A DNA stretch of 64,000 nucleotides from Roseithermus sacchariphilus (GCA_003285105.1 CP030158.1:2580501-2644500); one strand, 5' to 3'. Shown: positions 40,524 through 49,854, counted from the stretch's first letter. Notes: a model not told the origin generated them from the letters alone. Made by a program: numbers and translations.

Positions 40524-42491
40524 TCACCGGGCCGTCCGGATCGCCTCGATGGTGGACGGGTCCTCCAGGCTGCTCACGTCGCCCGGGTCCTGGCCCAGGT
40601 AGGTGGCGCGGATGACGCGGCGCATGATCTTGGCGTTGCGCGTGCGGGGCAGCGCCCGCGTGAACAACAGCGCCTTCGGGCGGAGCGGCTTGCCCAGTTC
40701 CGCCGTGACGCGCTCGATCAGCTCGGCGCGCAGCGCTTCGGAGGCCGCCTCGGGGTCCGTGAGCACGACGAAGGCCACGAGCGCCTCGCCCTTGACCGGG
40801 TCGGGCACGCCGATGGCCGCGCTCTCGGCGACGGCCGGGTGGGCGTTCAGCAGCGCCTCCACCTCGGCCGGCCCCAGGCGCTTGCCGGCCACCTTGATCG
40901 TGTCGTCGCTGCGTCCCAGGATGTACCACAGCCCGTCCGCGTCGATGGCGGCAAAGTCGCCGTGGACCCACAGCCCCTCGAAGCGGCGCCAGTAGGTGTC
41001 CAGGTAGCGCTCGGGGTCCTGCCAGAAGCCCCGTGTCATCCCGATCCACGGCTGCCGGATGACGAGTTCGCCGACTTCGCCGCGCACCGGTTCGCCCCGG
41101 GCGTTGACCACGTCGGCATCCATGCCGGGGACGGGGCCGGAGAAGGCGCAGGGTTTGAGGGGCGTGAGGAAGTTGCCGCACAGGATGCCGCCGCTGATCT
41201 CGGTGCCCCCGGAGTAGTTCAGGATCGGCTTCTGCCCGCCGAGGACGTGCTCGAAGCACCAGCGCCAGGAGGCCGGGTCCCACGGGCTGCCGGTCGAGCC
41301 GACGGCGCGGAGGCGCGAGAGGTCGTGCCGCCGGACGGGGTCCGTGCCGTGGGGGCGGAGGGCGCGGATGAGCACGGGGGAGAGGCCGAGGTGCGTCACC
41401 CCGTGCGTCGCACAGAGCTGCCAGACGCGGTCCGGGCCGGGGTAGTCCGGGGCGCCGTCGTAGAACACCATCGTCGCCCCGATGCAGAGCGTGCCGAAGA
41501 CGAGCCACGGCCCCATCATCCAGCCCATGTCCGTCATCCAGTACATACACTCGCCGGGCTTGAGGTCCATGCTGTGGAACATGTCCTGCGCGCCCTTGAC
41601 GGGGAAGCCGCAATGGGTGTGCACGGCCCCCTTGGGGCGGCCCGTGGTGCCGCTCGTGTAGATGATCATCAGCACGTCCTCGGCCCCGGTGCGCGCCGTG
41701 TCGGCCTCGGGCGGCTGCTCCGGGACGAGGTCGTGCCACCAGTGATCCCGGCCGTCTTGCATGGGCGTGTCGAGGCCGGCATGGCGGTGGACGAGGACGT
41801 GCCGGACCGACGGGCAGGCCGCCAGGGCTTCGTCGGCGGTGGGCTTCATGGCGATGGTCTTGCCGCGCCGGGTGAAGCCGTCGGCGGTGAACAACGCCTT
41901 CGCGCCGGCATCGTTGAGCCGCGTGGCGACGGCGGCCGGGCCGTAGCCGCTGAAGAGAGGCAGGACGATGCCGCCGATCTTGATGACGGCCAGGAAGGCG
42001 ATGCACAGCTCCGGCGTCATCGGCATGTAGAGCCCGACGGCGTCGCCCCGGCCCAGGCCGAGGCGGCGCAGGGCGTTGGCGCAGCGCCCCACCTCGGCGT
42101 GCAACGCGGCGTAGGTCAGCGTGCGCCGGGTGCCGTCCTCGCCCTCCCAGCGGAGCGCGTCGCGGTCGCGCACCGGCGTGGCCTGCCACTTGTCCAGCAG
42201 GTTGTGGACGATGTTCATCTCGCCGCCGACGCACCACGTCGGGAACGCCGGGCCACAGCTCAGGTCGACGATGCGCTCGTAGGGCCTGTAGAACGCGATG
42301 CCGAGGTCCTCCAGCGCGGCGGTCCAGAACCAGCCGATGTCCGCCGTGGCCCGGGTCAGCAGATCGTCGTACGTGGCGATGCCGTGGCGATCCATGAAGC
42401 GCCGCAGGTTGCTCCGGGCGACCACGTCGGGGTCGGGTTCCCAGACGACGGACTGGCCAAAGGGGAAGGTGTCGGGGAAGGCAGCAGACAT
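40524..42491 (-). CDS. AMP-forming acyl-CoA synthetase (acetyl/propionyl-CoA synthetase type)
   Basis: The protein has 655 residues from ATG 42491; an in-frame ATG at 42572 would add 27 residues of poor coding quality. The N-terminal ACAS_N-like segment, the AMP-binding P-loop 'YTSGTTGRPKGAVHTHCG', 'YSGGTEISGG', the A8 hinge 'GRSDDTIKVAGKRLGPAEVE' and the C-terminal catalytic Lys621 in 'TRNAKIMRR' are intact. It activates a short-chain carboxylate with ATP to the acyl-adenylate and then the CoA thioester. Substrate choice (acetate, propionate or acetoacetate) is not decidable here. The Lys is the usual site of regulatory acetylation in this family. Confidence 0.9.
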   Translation of the reverse strand: MSAAFPDTFPFGQSVVWEPDPDVVARSNLRRFMDRHGIATYDDLLTRATADIGWFWTAALEDLGIAFYRPYERIVDLSCGPAFPTWCVGGEMNIVHNLLDKWQATPVRDRDALRWEGEDGTRRTLTYAALHAEVGRCANALRRLGLGRGDAVGLYMPMTPELCIAFLAVIKIGGIVLPLFSGYGPAAVATRLNDAGAKALFTADGFTRRGKTIAMKPTADEALAACPSVRHVLVHRHAGLDTPMQDGRDHWWHDLVPEQPPEADTARTGAEDVLMIIYTSGTTGRPKGAVHTHCGFPVKGAQDMFHSMDLKPGECMYWMTDMGWMMGPWLVFGTLCIGATMVFYDGAPDYPGPDRVWQLCATHGVTHLGLSPVLIRALRPHGTDPVRRHDLSRLRAVGSTGSPWDPASWRWCFEHVLGGQKPILNYSGGTEISGGILCGNFLTPLKPCAFSGPVPGMDADVVNARGEPVRGEVGELVIRQPWIGMTRGFWQDPERYLDTYWRRFEGLWVHGDFAAIDADGLWYILGRSDDTIKVAGKRLGPAEVEALLNAHPAVAESAAIGVPDPVKGEALVAFVVLTDPEAASEALRAELIERVTAELGKPLRPKALLFTRALPRTRNAKIMRRVIRATYLGQDPGDVSSLEDPSTIEAIRTAR

Positions 42492-42723
42492 GGCGTTACG
42501 AGGCAGGGCGGGGGCAGAGGTCACCGGCAGGGCCGCTTCCGGCATGATACAGGCCGCCTCGCAGAGGGACAAGCCGGAGGTCGGGGGAGAGGAACCGCGG
42601 CGTTCGATCGACGTGGGAGGACCCCGTGCCGGCCGGGTTCGTGTGCGGTGGTCGTGTAACCGGATCGTCGCCGGTGCGTACGCCCCGGCTTGCCCCGTCT
42701 CGTCCCATCATCGCTGACTCACC

Positions 42724-44115
42724 ATGCCTAGATCCTTGCTCGCCGTCCTCGTCGTGGGCCTGAGCCTGACGCTCGGCGCCTGCCGGCCGGACGGCGCCGG
42801 CGACGGCGCCGAAGCCTTCGAGGTGCCGGTCGATTACTACACGCTCGACAACGGCCTGCGGGTGGTGCTCTCGGAAGACCACACGGCCCCCACCGTGGTC
42901 GTCGCCGTGTATTACAACATCGGCTTCCGCATCGAGCCGCGCGACCGCACGGGCTTCGCCCATCTCTTCGAGCACATGATGTTCCAGGGCTCGGAGAACC
43001 TCGGGAAGATGGAGTTCGTCCGCCTGGTCCAGCAGAGCGGCGGGGTGCTCAACGGCTCGACGCGGTTCGACTTCACCAACTACTTCGAGATCGTCCCGGC
43101 CCACAAGCTGGAGACCATCCTCTGGGCCGAGGCCGACCGCATGAAGGGGCTCGCCATCACGCAGGAGAACCTGACCAACCAGCAGGGGGTGGTCATCAAC
43201 GAGGTCAAGGTCAACGTCATCAACCAGCCCTACGGCGGCTTCCCGTGGCTCGACATGCCGCAGTACGCCAACGAGAACTGGTACAACTCGCACAACTTCT
43301 ACGGGGATCTGGAGGACCTCGAAGCGGCCACGCTCGAAGACGTGCAGGCCTTCTTCGACACCTACTACGCTCCGAACAACGCCGCCCTGGTCATCGTGGG
43401 CGACTTCGACCCGCAGCAGGCGCGGGCGTGGGTCGAGCAGTACTTCGGCGACATCCCGGCACGCGAGGTGCCGCCCAAGCCGGACATCTCCGAGCCGCGG
43501 CAGACCGAGGAGAAGGTCTTCTCGAAGACCGACCGGCTGGCCCAGCGCCCGGCCCTCGCCTTCGCCTACCACATGCCGGAGCGGAATTCGCCGGAATACT
43601 ACGCCATGGGCCTGATCGACCAGATCCTGCTCCAGGGCGAGGACAGCCGGCTCCACCAGGCGCTCGTGAGCGAGCGCGGCCTCACCGGCGACGTCAGCGG
43701 CGGCATCAACCTGCTCGGCAACATGTACAACTACGACGGGCCGATGCTGTGGACCGCCTACCTGTTCCACGACCGCGACGTCTCGGCCGACTCGATCATG
43801 GCGGTGGTGGATGAGGCCGTCGAGCGCCTGCGCTCCGAGCCGGTCGACCAGGCCACGCTGGATCGCGCGCTCGTCAAGCTCCGCTCCAGCCTCTACGACG
43901 AGATGGGCGGGTTCTTCGGCTTCGGACGCGCCGATCTGCTGGCGTCCTTCGCGCTGTTCGACGACGACCCCGCCCGCATCAACCACCTCGAAGAGGCCTT
44001 CCGCAGCGTCACGCCCGACCTCATCCTGCAGACGGCCCGGGAGTACCTGCGCCCGACGAATCGGACGGTCCTGACCGTGGAACCCGCCGCGCAGGTAGCC
44101 GCTCCTACGGGCTGA
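42724..44115 (+). CDS. M16 zinc metallopeptidase, catalytic subunit, lipoprotein
   Basis: The protein has 463 residues. The lipobox 'LGAC' places Cys20 as the lipid-modified residue, so it is membrane-anchored in the envelope. The inverted zinc motif HXXEH is present as His80-Leu-Phe-Glu83-His84 ('FAHLFEHMMFQGSENL'), with the distal Glu in 'GVVINEVKVN'. The remaining M16 fold ('YYAPNNAALVIVGDFDPQQA') is complete. The next gene encodes the matching half without the zinc site, the usual arrangement for two-subunit M16 peptidases resembling mitochondrial processing peptidase. Confidence 0.93.
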   Translation: MPRSLLAVLVVGLSLTLGACRPDGAGDGAEAFEVPVDYYTLDNGLRVVLSEDHTAPTVVVAVYYNIGFRIEPRDRTGFAHLFEHMMFQGSENLGKMEFVRLVQQSGGVLNGSTRFDFTNYFEIVPAHKLETILWAEADRMKGLAITQENLTNQQGVVINEVKVNVINQPYGGFPWLDMPQYANENWYNSHNFYGDLEDLEAATLEDVQAFFDTYYAPNNAALVIVGDFDPQQARAWVEQYFGDIPAREVPPKPDISEPRQTEEKVFSKTDRLAQRPALAFAYHMPERNSPEYYAMGLIDQILLQGEDSRLHQALVSERGLTGDVSGGINLLGNMYNYDGPMLWTAYLFHDRDVSADSIMAVVDEAVERLRSEPVDQATLDRALVKLRSSLYDEMGGFFGFGRADLLASFALFDDDPARINHLEEAFRSVTPDLILQTAREYLRPTNRTVLTVEPAAQVAAPTG

Positions 44116-44168
44116 CCCCCCGGCGCTCGCTCGTCCCTCCCGCCTCGTCTCAACGCGCTGCATCCCCC

Positions 44169-45554
44169 ATGAAGAAGATCCTGCTCCTCCTCGCCTGCAC
44201 GGCCGCCTGGTTCCTGCCGGCCGCTCCGCTCCGGGCCCAGCAGACCCCGCCGCCGGGCGGCGAGCCGAAGCCCTTCACGCTCCCGGATAAGACCACGTTC
44301 ACGCTGGACAACGGCCTGGACGTCACGCTCGTCCCCTACGGGGCGCTGCCGAAGGTCACCGTGCGCGCCGTCGTCCGTACGGGCAACATCCACGAGGGGC
44401 CGGAGGAGGTCTGGCTGGCCGACCTGATGGGGGATCTGATGAAGGAGGGGACGACCTCGCGCACCGCCGAAGACATCGCCCGTGAGGCGGCCGACATGGG
44501 CGGCTCGGTCGAGGTGGCGGTGGGGGTGGACCAGTCCTTCGTCAGCGGCGACGTGCTCTCGGAGTACGGCCCGGCGCTGGTGGAGCTCATCGCCGACATC
44601 CTGCAGCACCCGGCCTTCCCGGCCTCGGAGCTGGACCGGCTGAAGCGCGACCGGATCCGGCAGGTCAGCATCGCCCGGACGCAGCCCGGCACGATCGCCC
44701 TGGAGACGTTCCGCTCCGTGCTCTACGGGAATCATCCCTACGGCCGGCTGTTCCCGACGGAGGCCATGCTGCAGTCCTACACCGTCGAGGACATCCGCCG
44801 GTTCTACGAGGAGAACGTGGGTGCGGGGCGGACGCACGTCTACGTGGTCGGCCGGTTCGATGAGGGGGCCATGGAAGACGCCATCCGGACGGCCTTCGGC
44901 GGGTGGGCGCGGGGGAGCGAGCCGGCCCTGCCGCTGCCGCAGCCACGCAGCGAACGCGCCGTGCACCTGGTCGACCTCCCCGGCGCCGCCCAGTCGAACG
45001 TCTACATCGGGCTGCCCGTCATCGACCCCTCGCACGAGGATTACGTGGCTCTGCAGGTGACCAACGCGCTGCTCGGCGGGTCCTTCGCCTCGCGGATCAC
45101 GAGCAACATCCGGGAGGACAAAGGCTACACCTATTCGCCGTACAGCACCGTATCCGCGCGGTATCGGGATGCCTACTGGGCCGAGATCGCGGCGGTGACC
45201 ACGAGCGTCACCGGCCCGGCCATCCGGGAGATCTTCAACGAGATCGAGCGGCTGCGGGCCGAACCGCCGTCGCCCGACGAGCTGGAAGGCATCCAGAACT
45301 ACCTGGCCGGCACGTTCGTCCTGCAGAACTCGTCCCGGTCCGGCATCATCGGCCAGCTGGCGTTCCTCGACCTCCACGGACTGGACGACGACTACCTGCG
45401 CACCTACGTACAGCGGGTCTATGCCGTGACGCCGGAGGAGGTGCAGCGCATCGCGCAGACGTACCTGAACCCCGAGGACATGGTGATCGTGATCGCCGGG
45501 GACGTGGCGCAGATCCGGGACCAGGTGGACGACTTCGGGCCGCTGGTGCCCTGA
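44169..45554 (+). CDS. M16 metallopeptidase-like, non-catalytic subunit
   Basis: The protein has 461 residues with a signal peptide ('ILLLLACTAAWFLPAAPLRAQ'). The fold matches M16 ('FTLDNGLDVTLVPYGALPKVTVRAVVRTG', 'FYEENVGAGRTHVYVVGRF', 'SFASRITSNIREDKGYTYSPYS'), but at the place of HXXEH the sequence reads 'LADLMGDLMKEGTTS', so zinc cannot be bound. The Arg/Tyr 'KGYTYSP' substrate-binding motif is kept, as expected for the partner subunit. It starts 53 bases after the catalytic partner. Confidence 0.92.
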   Translation: MKKILLLLACTAAWFLPAAPLRAQQTPPPGGEPKPFTLPDKTTFTLDNGLDVTLVPYGALPKVTVRAVVRTGNIHEGPEEVWLADLMGDLMKEGTTSRTAEDIAREAADMGGSVEVAVGVDQSFVSGDVLSEYGPALVELIADILQHPAFPASELDRLKRDRIRQVSIARTQPGTIALETFRSVLYGNHPYGRLFPTEAMLQSYTVEDIRRFYEENVGAGRTHVYVVGRFDEGAMEDAIRTAFGGWARGSEPALPLPQPRSERAVHLVDLPGAAQSNVYIGLPVIDPSHEDYVALQVTNALLGGSFASRITSNIREDKGYTYSPYSTVSARYRDAYWAEIAAVTTSVTGPAIREIFNEIERLRAEPPSPDELEGIQNYLAGTFVLQNSSRSGIIGQLAFLDLHGLDDDYLRTYVQRVYAVTPEEVQRIAQTYLNPEDMVIVIAGDVAQIRDQVDDFGPLVP

Positions 45555-45580
45555 AAGCGGCTCCTGGCTGTTCGACTGTC

Positions 45581-45636
45581 GAATGGCGAATAGCGCACAG
45601 CGAATAGCGCACAGCGAATAGCGCACAGCGAATAGC
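45581..45636 (-). repeat. 14-bp (two-heptad) tandem repeat before msrB
   Basis: GAATGGC is followed by GAATAGC-GCACAGC three times and one more GAATAGC, all in 7-bp register, ending five bases before the msrB ATG. The array fills most of the 87-base gap after the M16 gene and occupies the ribosome-binding region. Confidence 0.8.
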
Positions 45637-45641
45637 GAGTC

Positions 45642-46055
45642 ATGGCCGAGAAGATCCGGAAATCCGACGCCGAGTGGCGGCGTGTGCTGACGCCGGAGCA
45701 GTACCACGTGACCCGGCAGAAGGGCACCGAGCGCGCCTTCACGGGGAAGTACTGGAACCACAAGGGGCGAGGCGTCTACCGCTGCGTCGCCTGCGGTGCG
45801 CCGCTGTTTCGCTCCGAGACGAAGTACGACTCGGGATCGGGCTGGCCCAGCTTCTACGCGCCCGTCGACGAGGCGCACGTCGAGACCGAGCTGGACCTCA
45901 GCCTGGGGATGCGCCGGGAGGAGGTACATTGCGCCCGCTGCGAGGCGCACCTGGGGCACGTCTTCGACGACGGGCCGCCGCCCACCGGCCGCCGCTATTG
46001 CATCAACTCGGCCGCGCTCGACTTCGTGCCGGACGACGCGGACGAGGCGGCCTGA
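45642..46055 (+). CDS. msrB: Peptide-methionine (R)-S-oxide reductase
   Basis: The protein has 137 residues, the family's usual length. Structural zinc ligands Cys48/Cys51 ('CVACGAPLF') and Cys97/Cys100 ('[10 protein letters not shown]') and the catalytic Cys120 in '[12 protein letters not shown]' are present, as are '[11 protein letters not shown]' and '[13 protein letters not shown]'. It repairs oxidised methionine in proteins using thioredoxin; with no signal peptide it is cytoplasmic. There is no resolving Cys in the usual Cys63-like position ('SETKYDSG'), so recycling may use another route. A Nudix gene follows 40 bases later. Confidence 0.96.
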   Translation: MAEKIRKSDAEWRRVLTPEQYHVTRQKGTERAFTGKYWNHKGRGVYRCVACGAPLFRSETKYDSGSGWPSFYAPVDEAHVETELDLSLGMRREEVHCARCEAHLGHVFDDGPPPTGRRYCINSAALDFVPDDADEAA

Positions 46056-46095
46056 AGGACCGCACGGAAGCCTCCCTCACGACGACGACCGCGCG

Positions 46096-46638
46096 ATGGA
46101 ACCCTGGCGTGTCCTCCACACCCGCTATCTGCTCAAACGATGGTGGATGAACCTGCGGGTCGACCGCGTGCAGCTGCCCGACGGTACCGAGATCGAGGAG
46201 TTCCACGTCGTCGAATACCCGGACTGGGCCTGCGTGGTCTGCCTGGACCGGGAGGGGCATCTAGTGCTGGTGCGGCAGTACCGCCACGGCATCGGTCGGA
46301 CGTTGCTCGAGTGTCCGGCCGGTGCGGTGGGGCCGGCCGAGGAGCCGCTGGCGGCGGCGCAGCGGGAGCTGCTGGAGGAGACGGGCTATGCGGCGGAGGA
46401 GTGGATCTACCTGGGCCGGTGTGCCCCGGAGCCGAGCAAGCACACCAACTACGCGCATCTGTTCGTGGCCCGCGGCGCCCGCCCCGTGCAGCCGCCGCAG
46501 CTCGATCATACCGAGGACCTGAGCGTGCACCGCGTGCCGATCGAGGAGGCGTTCCGGCAGGCGGAGGACGGCGATCTGGCACACGGCATTCACCTGACCG
46601 CGCTGTTCTGGGCCCGGCAGCGTGGCCTGCTGGAGTAG
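46096..46638 (+). CDS. Nudix hydrolase, ADP-ribose pyrophosphatase-like
   Basis: The protein has 180 residues from ATG 46096. The Nudix box is complete: Gly76, Glu82, Arg90, Glu91, Glu94, Glu95, Gly97 in 'GAVGPAEEP...RELLEETGY'. The flanking 'VVCLDREGHLVLVRQYRHGIGRTLLECPAG' matches the ADP-sugar pyrophosphatase (NudF-like) group. It would hydrolyse ADP-ribose or related nucleoside diphosphate derivatives in the cytoplasm. Together with msrB it suggests oxidative-damage housekeeping. Confidence 0.9.
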   Translation: MEPWRVLHTRYLLKRWWMNLRVDRVQLPDGTEIEEFHVVEYPDWACVVCLDREGHLVLVRQYRHGIGRTLLECPAGAVGPAEEPLAAAQRELLEETGYAAEEWIYLGRCAPEPSKHTNYAHLFVARGARPVQPPQLDHTEDLSVHRVPIEEAFRQAEDGDLAHGIHLTALFWARQRGLLE

Positions 46639-46734
46639 GGTCGCGGCCGGCCGGCGGGGACCCGCCGCCTCCGGCGTTCGTTCCGGCAGGGCCTTCGAGG
46701 GGTTCACCAGGGTAACGGAGTCTGGCACCACGTC

Positions 46735-47874
46735 ATGCAGTACACACGGACAGGTTGGCTGGCGCTCTGGCTGCTGCTGCTCGGCAGCGGCGGGTGCACG
46801 TGGGATGCCGAATACGTCGTGGCCCGCTTCGAGGTCACGCCGGTCAACTGGGATACGCTCCGTGTGGCGGTGACCTTCGGGCATCTGCCGCGGTTCGGCA
46901 AGCCGCAGGGCGCCGAGCCCGAGCAGGTGGAGGTGTTCGCCTTCGACGGAGCCTACGACACGCTCTACGCCGGGCAGGGCCCTCTCATCCCCATTCCCGA
47001 TGCACGCCTCGCCTCGCGCGAGCAGGTCCTCGTCGAGGTCTGCGGGACGTTCGGCCGGCAGCGGGTGTGCGAGCAGCAGGCCCTGACTGCCTCGCCCAAG
47101 CGGCTCCACGTGCGTCCCGAGATCACCTACCCCGAGCGGGGGCGCCTGGAGCAGGGACGCTATGCCTTCGAAGCCGAGGTCGAGCGGCAGACCTTCGGGG
47201 CGGATGTCTGGGAGCCCATCCCCTGGACGCGCCCCGTCCGCGGCCATCTGCTGGCCTACCTCGACGGGCAACGCGAACAGGCCATCCGCATCCCCTTCAC
47301 CCGCCCCGAGGGGCGGTTCGACCTGACGCGGTACCCCGCCTATCGGGACTACCGCTACGCGCTCGACACGCGACTGCTGGACGAGGAGGAGGTCGTCATT
47401 CGCTTCGACGTGTGGGCGGGGCTGGGGGAGGAGGTGGAGCCCGTGGCGTCGGTCGAAAAGCACATCCGCCCCAAGACGCGGGCCGAGCGGACGTACGACG
47501 TCGCCTCCTTCGCCGAACAGGCCGCCACGCAGATCCTGGATCGCCTCGGCGTCGAGGAACGCCGGCGGGTGCGGGCCTACATCGACGGCTGGGAGTACAA
47601 CAAGCTCAACCGGCGCTACCGGATTGAAGTGGAAGTGCAATGGGGCGGATCGGCCTTCGGGCGGGGGCGCTACCGGCTCAACGGCCTGCTGGAGGTCGGT
47701 GAGGACGGGCAGGACGGGCGTTTCACCGTGCTGCGCAGCAACCGCCGCGCCGAGCACCGCTGGGAGGAGGTGCTGAAGGCGCCGGTGCTGGCGCTCGATC
47801 CGATGGTGCTGGAGGTCGAGGACGTCATGGAGACGACCCCGGAGGCCGGTGCCGGAGCCGCGGTCGGTCGCTAG
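46735..47874 (+). CDS. Lipoprotein of unknown function
   Basis: The protein has 379 residues. Signal and lipobox 'GSGGCTW' place the lipidated Cys near residue 21. The mature protein is a beta-rich chain with several Ig-like strand patterns ('RFEVTPVNWDTLRVAVTFGHL', 'RYRIEVEVQWGG'), many Arg/Glu and Tyr residues, and no recognised motif. It is alone on its strand between the Nudix gene and the convergent TonB-like gene. Function cannot be assigned. Confidence 0.7.
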   Translation: MQYTRTGWLALWLLLLGSGGCTWDAEYVVARFEVTPVNWDTLRVAVTFGHLPRFGKPQGAEPEQVEVFAFDGAYDTLYAGQGPLIPIPDARLASREQVLVEVCGTFGRQRVCEQQALTASPKRLHVRPEITYPERGRLEQGRYAFEAEVERQTFGADVWEPIPWTRPVRGHLLAYLDGQREQAIRIPFTRPEGRFDLTRYPAYRDYRYALDTRLLDEEEVVIRFDVWAGLGEEVEPVASVEKHIRPKTRAERTYDVASFAEQAATQILDRLGVEERRRVRAYIDGWEYNKLNRRYRIEVEVQWGGSAFGRGRYRLNGLLEVGEDGQDGRFTVLRSNRRAEHRWEEVLKAPVLALDPMVLEVEDVMETTPEAGAGAAVGR

Positions 47875-47880
47875 CCGGCA

Positions 47881-48642
47881 TCACCGCGGCCGCCGGGGAG
47901 CCGGGGCGGTCGAGTCCTGCCGCGTCGTGTCCGCCGGGACGGGGTCGATGTCGAGCAGTTCGAACCGGACCGGCAGGCGCATGCGCACCCGCACCGTTTG
48001 CCCGTTCTGGCGGCCGGGGATGAACGTGGTTCGCCGGAGGGCCTGCACGGCCGCCGAGTCGAGCAGGGCATGCAGGGGTTGCAGAACGCGGATATGGCTC
48101 GGCGTGCCGTCCGGTTCGACGATGAACTCGAGCACGAGGCGGCCCTCGATGCCGGCTCGCTGGGCGGCTTCTGGGTAGTGGATGTTCAGGTAGTAGGCGC
48201 CCAGCCCGCCTTCCACGCGGGGCTGTTGCTCGGCAAACTCCAGCACGGACATCTCCATGCGCGTGAGATCGTCCAGGGCGCGGACGGACTCGGGCTCCGG
48301 CTCCGGGCCGTCGGGTCCGGCATCGCCGGCCTCGTCGTCGCCGGCTGCGTCGTCGGCCGGCACGTCGAACCGCGTGATCGGTGCGGACGCCCCGCCGCCG
48401 GCCGGTTGCTCGCGGCGCTGCACCGTCTCGATGGCGAGCGGATCGACGGACGGGTCGACGCGCCATCCGACCCGGAGGGGGGCCTTGTGGATCGGAAGGT
48501 GCACGCTCGCCACGACCAGGCTCAGGCTCAACACGAGCCCGATCATGATACGCACGGGATAGGCATCCAGCGGACCCGGCGGTCGGGATCGCCTGCCGTG
48601 GAGACCGCCTGCCGGGTGCGTGTGTGAAGGGGCCTCGGGCAT
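47881..48642 (-). CDS. TonB C-terminal-domain protein
   Basis: The protein has 253 residues. ATG 48642 is preferred; an upstream ATG (48684) adds 14 residues. A single N-terminal membrane helix ('RIMIGLVLSLSLVVASVHLP'), an acidic Pro/Glu/Asp-rich spacer ('DAGPDGPEPEPES') and a C-terminal TonB domain ('YPEAAQRAGIEGRLVLEFIVEPDGTPSHIRVLQP', 'ALRRTTFIPGRQNGQTVRVRMRLPV') are present. It could energise TonB-dependent outer-membrane transporters, although no ExbBD genes or receptors are nearby and many such proteins in this phylum have unknown partners. Confidence 0.87.
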   Translation of the reverse strand: MPEAPSHTHPAGGLHGRRSRPPGPLDAYPVRIMIGLVLSLSLVVASVHLPIHKAPLRVGWRVDPSVDPLAIETVQRREQPAGGGASAPITRFDVPADDAAGDDEAGDAGPDGPEPEPESVRALDDLTRMEMSVLEFAEQQPRVEGGLGAYYLNIHYPEAAQRAGIEGRLVLEFIVEPDGTPSHIRVLQPLHALLDSAAVQALRRTTFIPGRQNGQTVRVRMRLPVRFELLDIDPVPADTTRQDSTAPAPRRPR

Positions 48643-48756
48643 GGCGAGAACGTGAACGTGGATACACGGTACTGACGCGGTCATGCGGCAATAGTTGCAG
48701 GATGGGCGGCGGTGCGCGCCCGCGCCCGGCGATTCGTCATTGCCCGGCGCCCATCG

Positions 48757-48764
48757 TATCTTTC
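48757..48764 (+). promoter_or_regulatory. TATCTTTC box upstream of acuI
   Basis: CGTATCTTTCGG lies 39 bases before the GTG start of the reductase gene in the divergent gap. Confidence 0.5.
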
Positions 48765-48803
48765 GGTCGGATCGCCCTGTGTCTCCACCAGCCCGCCTGC
48801 CCC

Positions 48804-49796
48804 GTGTTCAACGCCCTGGTCGTCGATCACACCGACTCGGCCCGGACCGTCCGGGTCCAGACCCTCGATGCCTCCGATCTGCCCGAGGGCGACGTGGAGG
48901 TCGAGGTGCTCTACAGCAGCCTCAACTACAAAGACGCCCTGGCCGTCACGGGCCGGGGGAAGATCATCCGGGGCGAGCTCCCGTTCGTGCCCGGGATCGA
49001 CCTGGTCGGGCGGGTGGTGGCGTCGGACGTGCCCGAGGTGGCGCCGGGGGACGTCGTTATCCAGACGGGCTGGGGGCTGGGGGAGACGCACTGGGGCGGC
49101 TATGCCGGGCGCCAGCGGGTGTGGGCCCGCCACCTCGTGCCGCTTCCGGAGGGGCTGACGCCGCTCGACGCCATGGTGATCGGCACGGCCGGGTTCACGG
49201 CGATGCTGGCCGTGCAGACGCTGGAGGAACACGGGGTGACGCCGGACCGCGGGGAGGTCGTCGTGACGGGGGCCTCCGGGGGCGTTGGCAGCTTTGCCGT
49301 GGCGTTGCTGGCCCGGGCCGGCTACCACGTCGTCGCCTCGACCGGCAGCGCCTCGGCGCATACCTATCTGACCCGGCTCGGAGCGACGCGGATCATCCCC
49401 CGGGACACGCTCGGGCAGGGGCCGCAGCGCCCCCTGGACTCCGCCCGGTGGGCCGGCGCCGTCGATGCCGTGGGAGGGGCCACCCTGGCGGCCATCCTCA
49501 GCACGCTGGACCGCCACGGCTGTGTGGCGGCCTGTGGGCTGGCCGGCGGTGTGGAGCTGCACACGACGGTCTTCCCGTTCATCCTGCGGGGGGTGGTGCT
49601 GGCCGGCATCGACTCGAACACCTGCCCCAACGACCGGCGGCGGCAGATCTGGAAGCGGCTCGCCGAGGCGGTTTCGGAGGATCTGCGTGAACAAATCCTG
49701 GCGCGCATCATATCCCTCGAAGCCGTTCCGGAGGCCAGCGAGGCGGTGCTGGCCGGTCGCGTTCAGGGCCGCATCGTCGTCGATCCCCGGGCCTGA
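48804..49796 (+). CDS. acuI: Acryloyl-CoA reductase-like medium-chain oxidoreductase (YhdH/AcuI family)
   Basis: The protein has 330 residues from GTG 48804, which follows the promoter-like box; an upstream ATG in frame (48624) is unlikely. It aligns along its length with E. coli YhdH as I remember it: 'LPEGDVEVEVLYSSLNYKDALAVTGRGKIIR', 'VIQTGWGLGETHWGGYA', 'AMVIGTAGFTAMLAVQ', 'VTGASGGVGSFAVALLARAGY' and 'CVAACGLAGG'. It lacks the zinc ligands of alcohol dehydrogenases. It would reduce acryloyl-CoA to propionyl-CoA with NADPH, a detoxification or propionate-related step. Confidence 0.9.
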   Translation: MFNALVVDHTDSARTVRVQTLDASDLPEGDVEVEVLYSSLNYKDALAVTGRGKIIRGELPFVPGIDLVGRVVASDVPEVAPGDVVIQTGWGLGETHWGGYAGRQRVWARHLVPLPEGLTPLDAMVIGTAGFTAMLAVQTLEEHGVTPDRGEVVVTGASGGVGSFAVALLARAGYHVVASTGSASAHTYLTRLGATRIIPRDTLGQGPQRPLDSARWAGAVDAVGGATLAAILSTLDRHGCVAACGLAGGVELHTTVFPFILRGVVLAGIDSNTCPNDRRRQIWKRLAEAVSEDLREQILARIISLEAVPEASEAVLAGRVQGRIVVDPRA

Positions 49797-49854
49797 TCCG
49801 TTGCGCCCGGGGCGGGTGCCGTCCATCGCCATGAGGAGGTCAAGGGCAGGAAGC

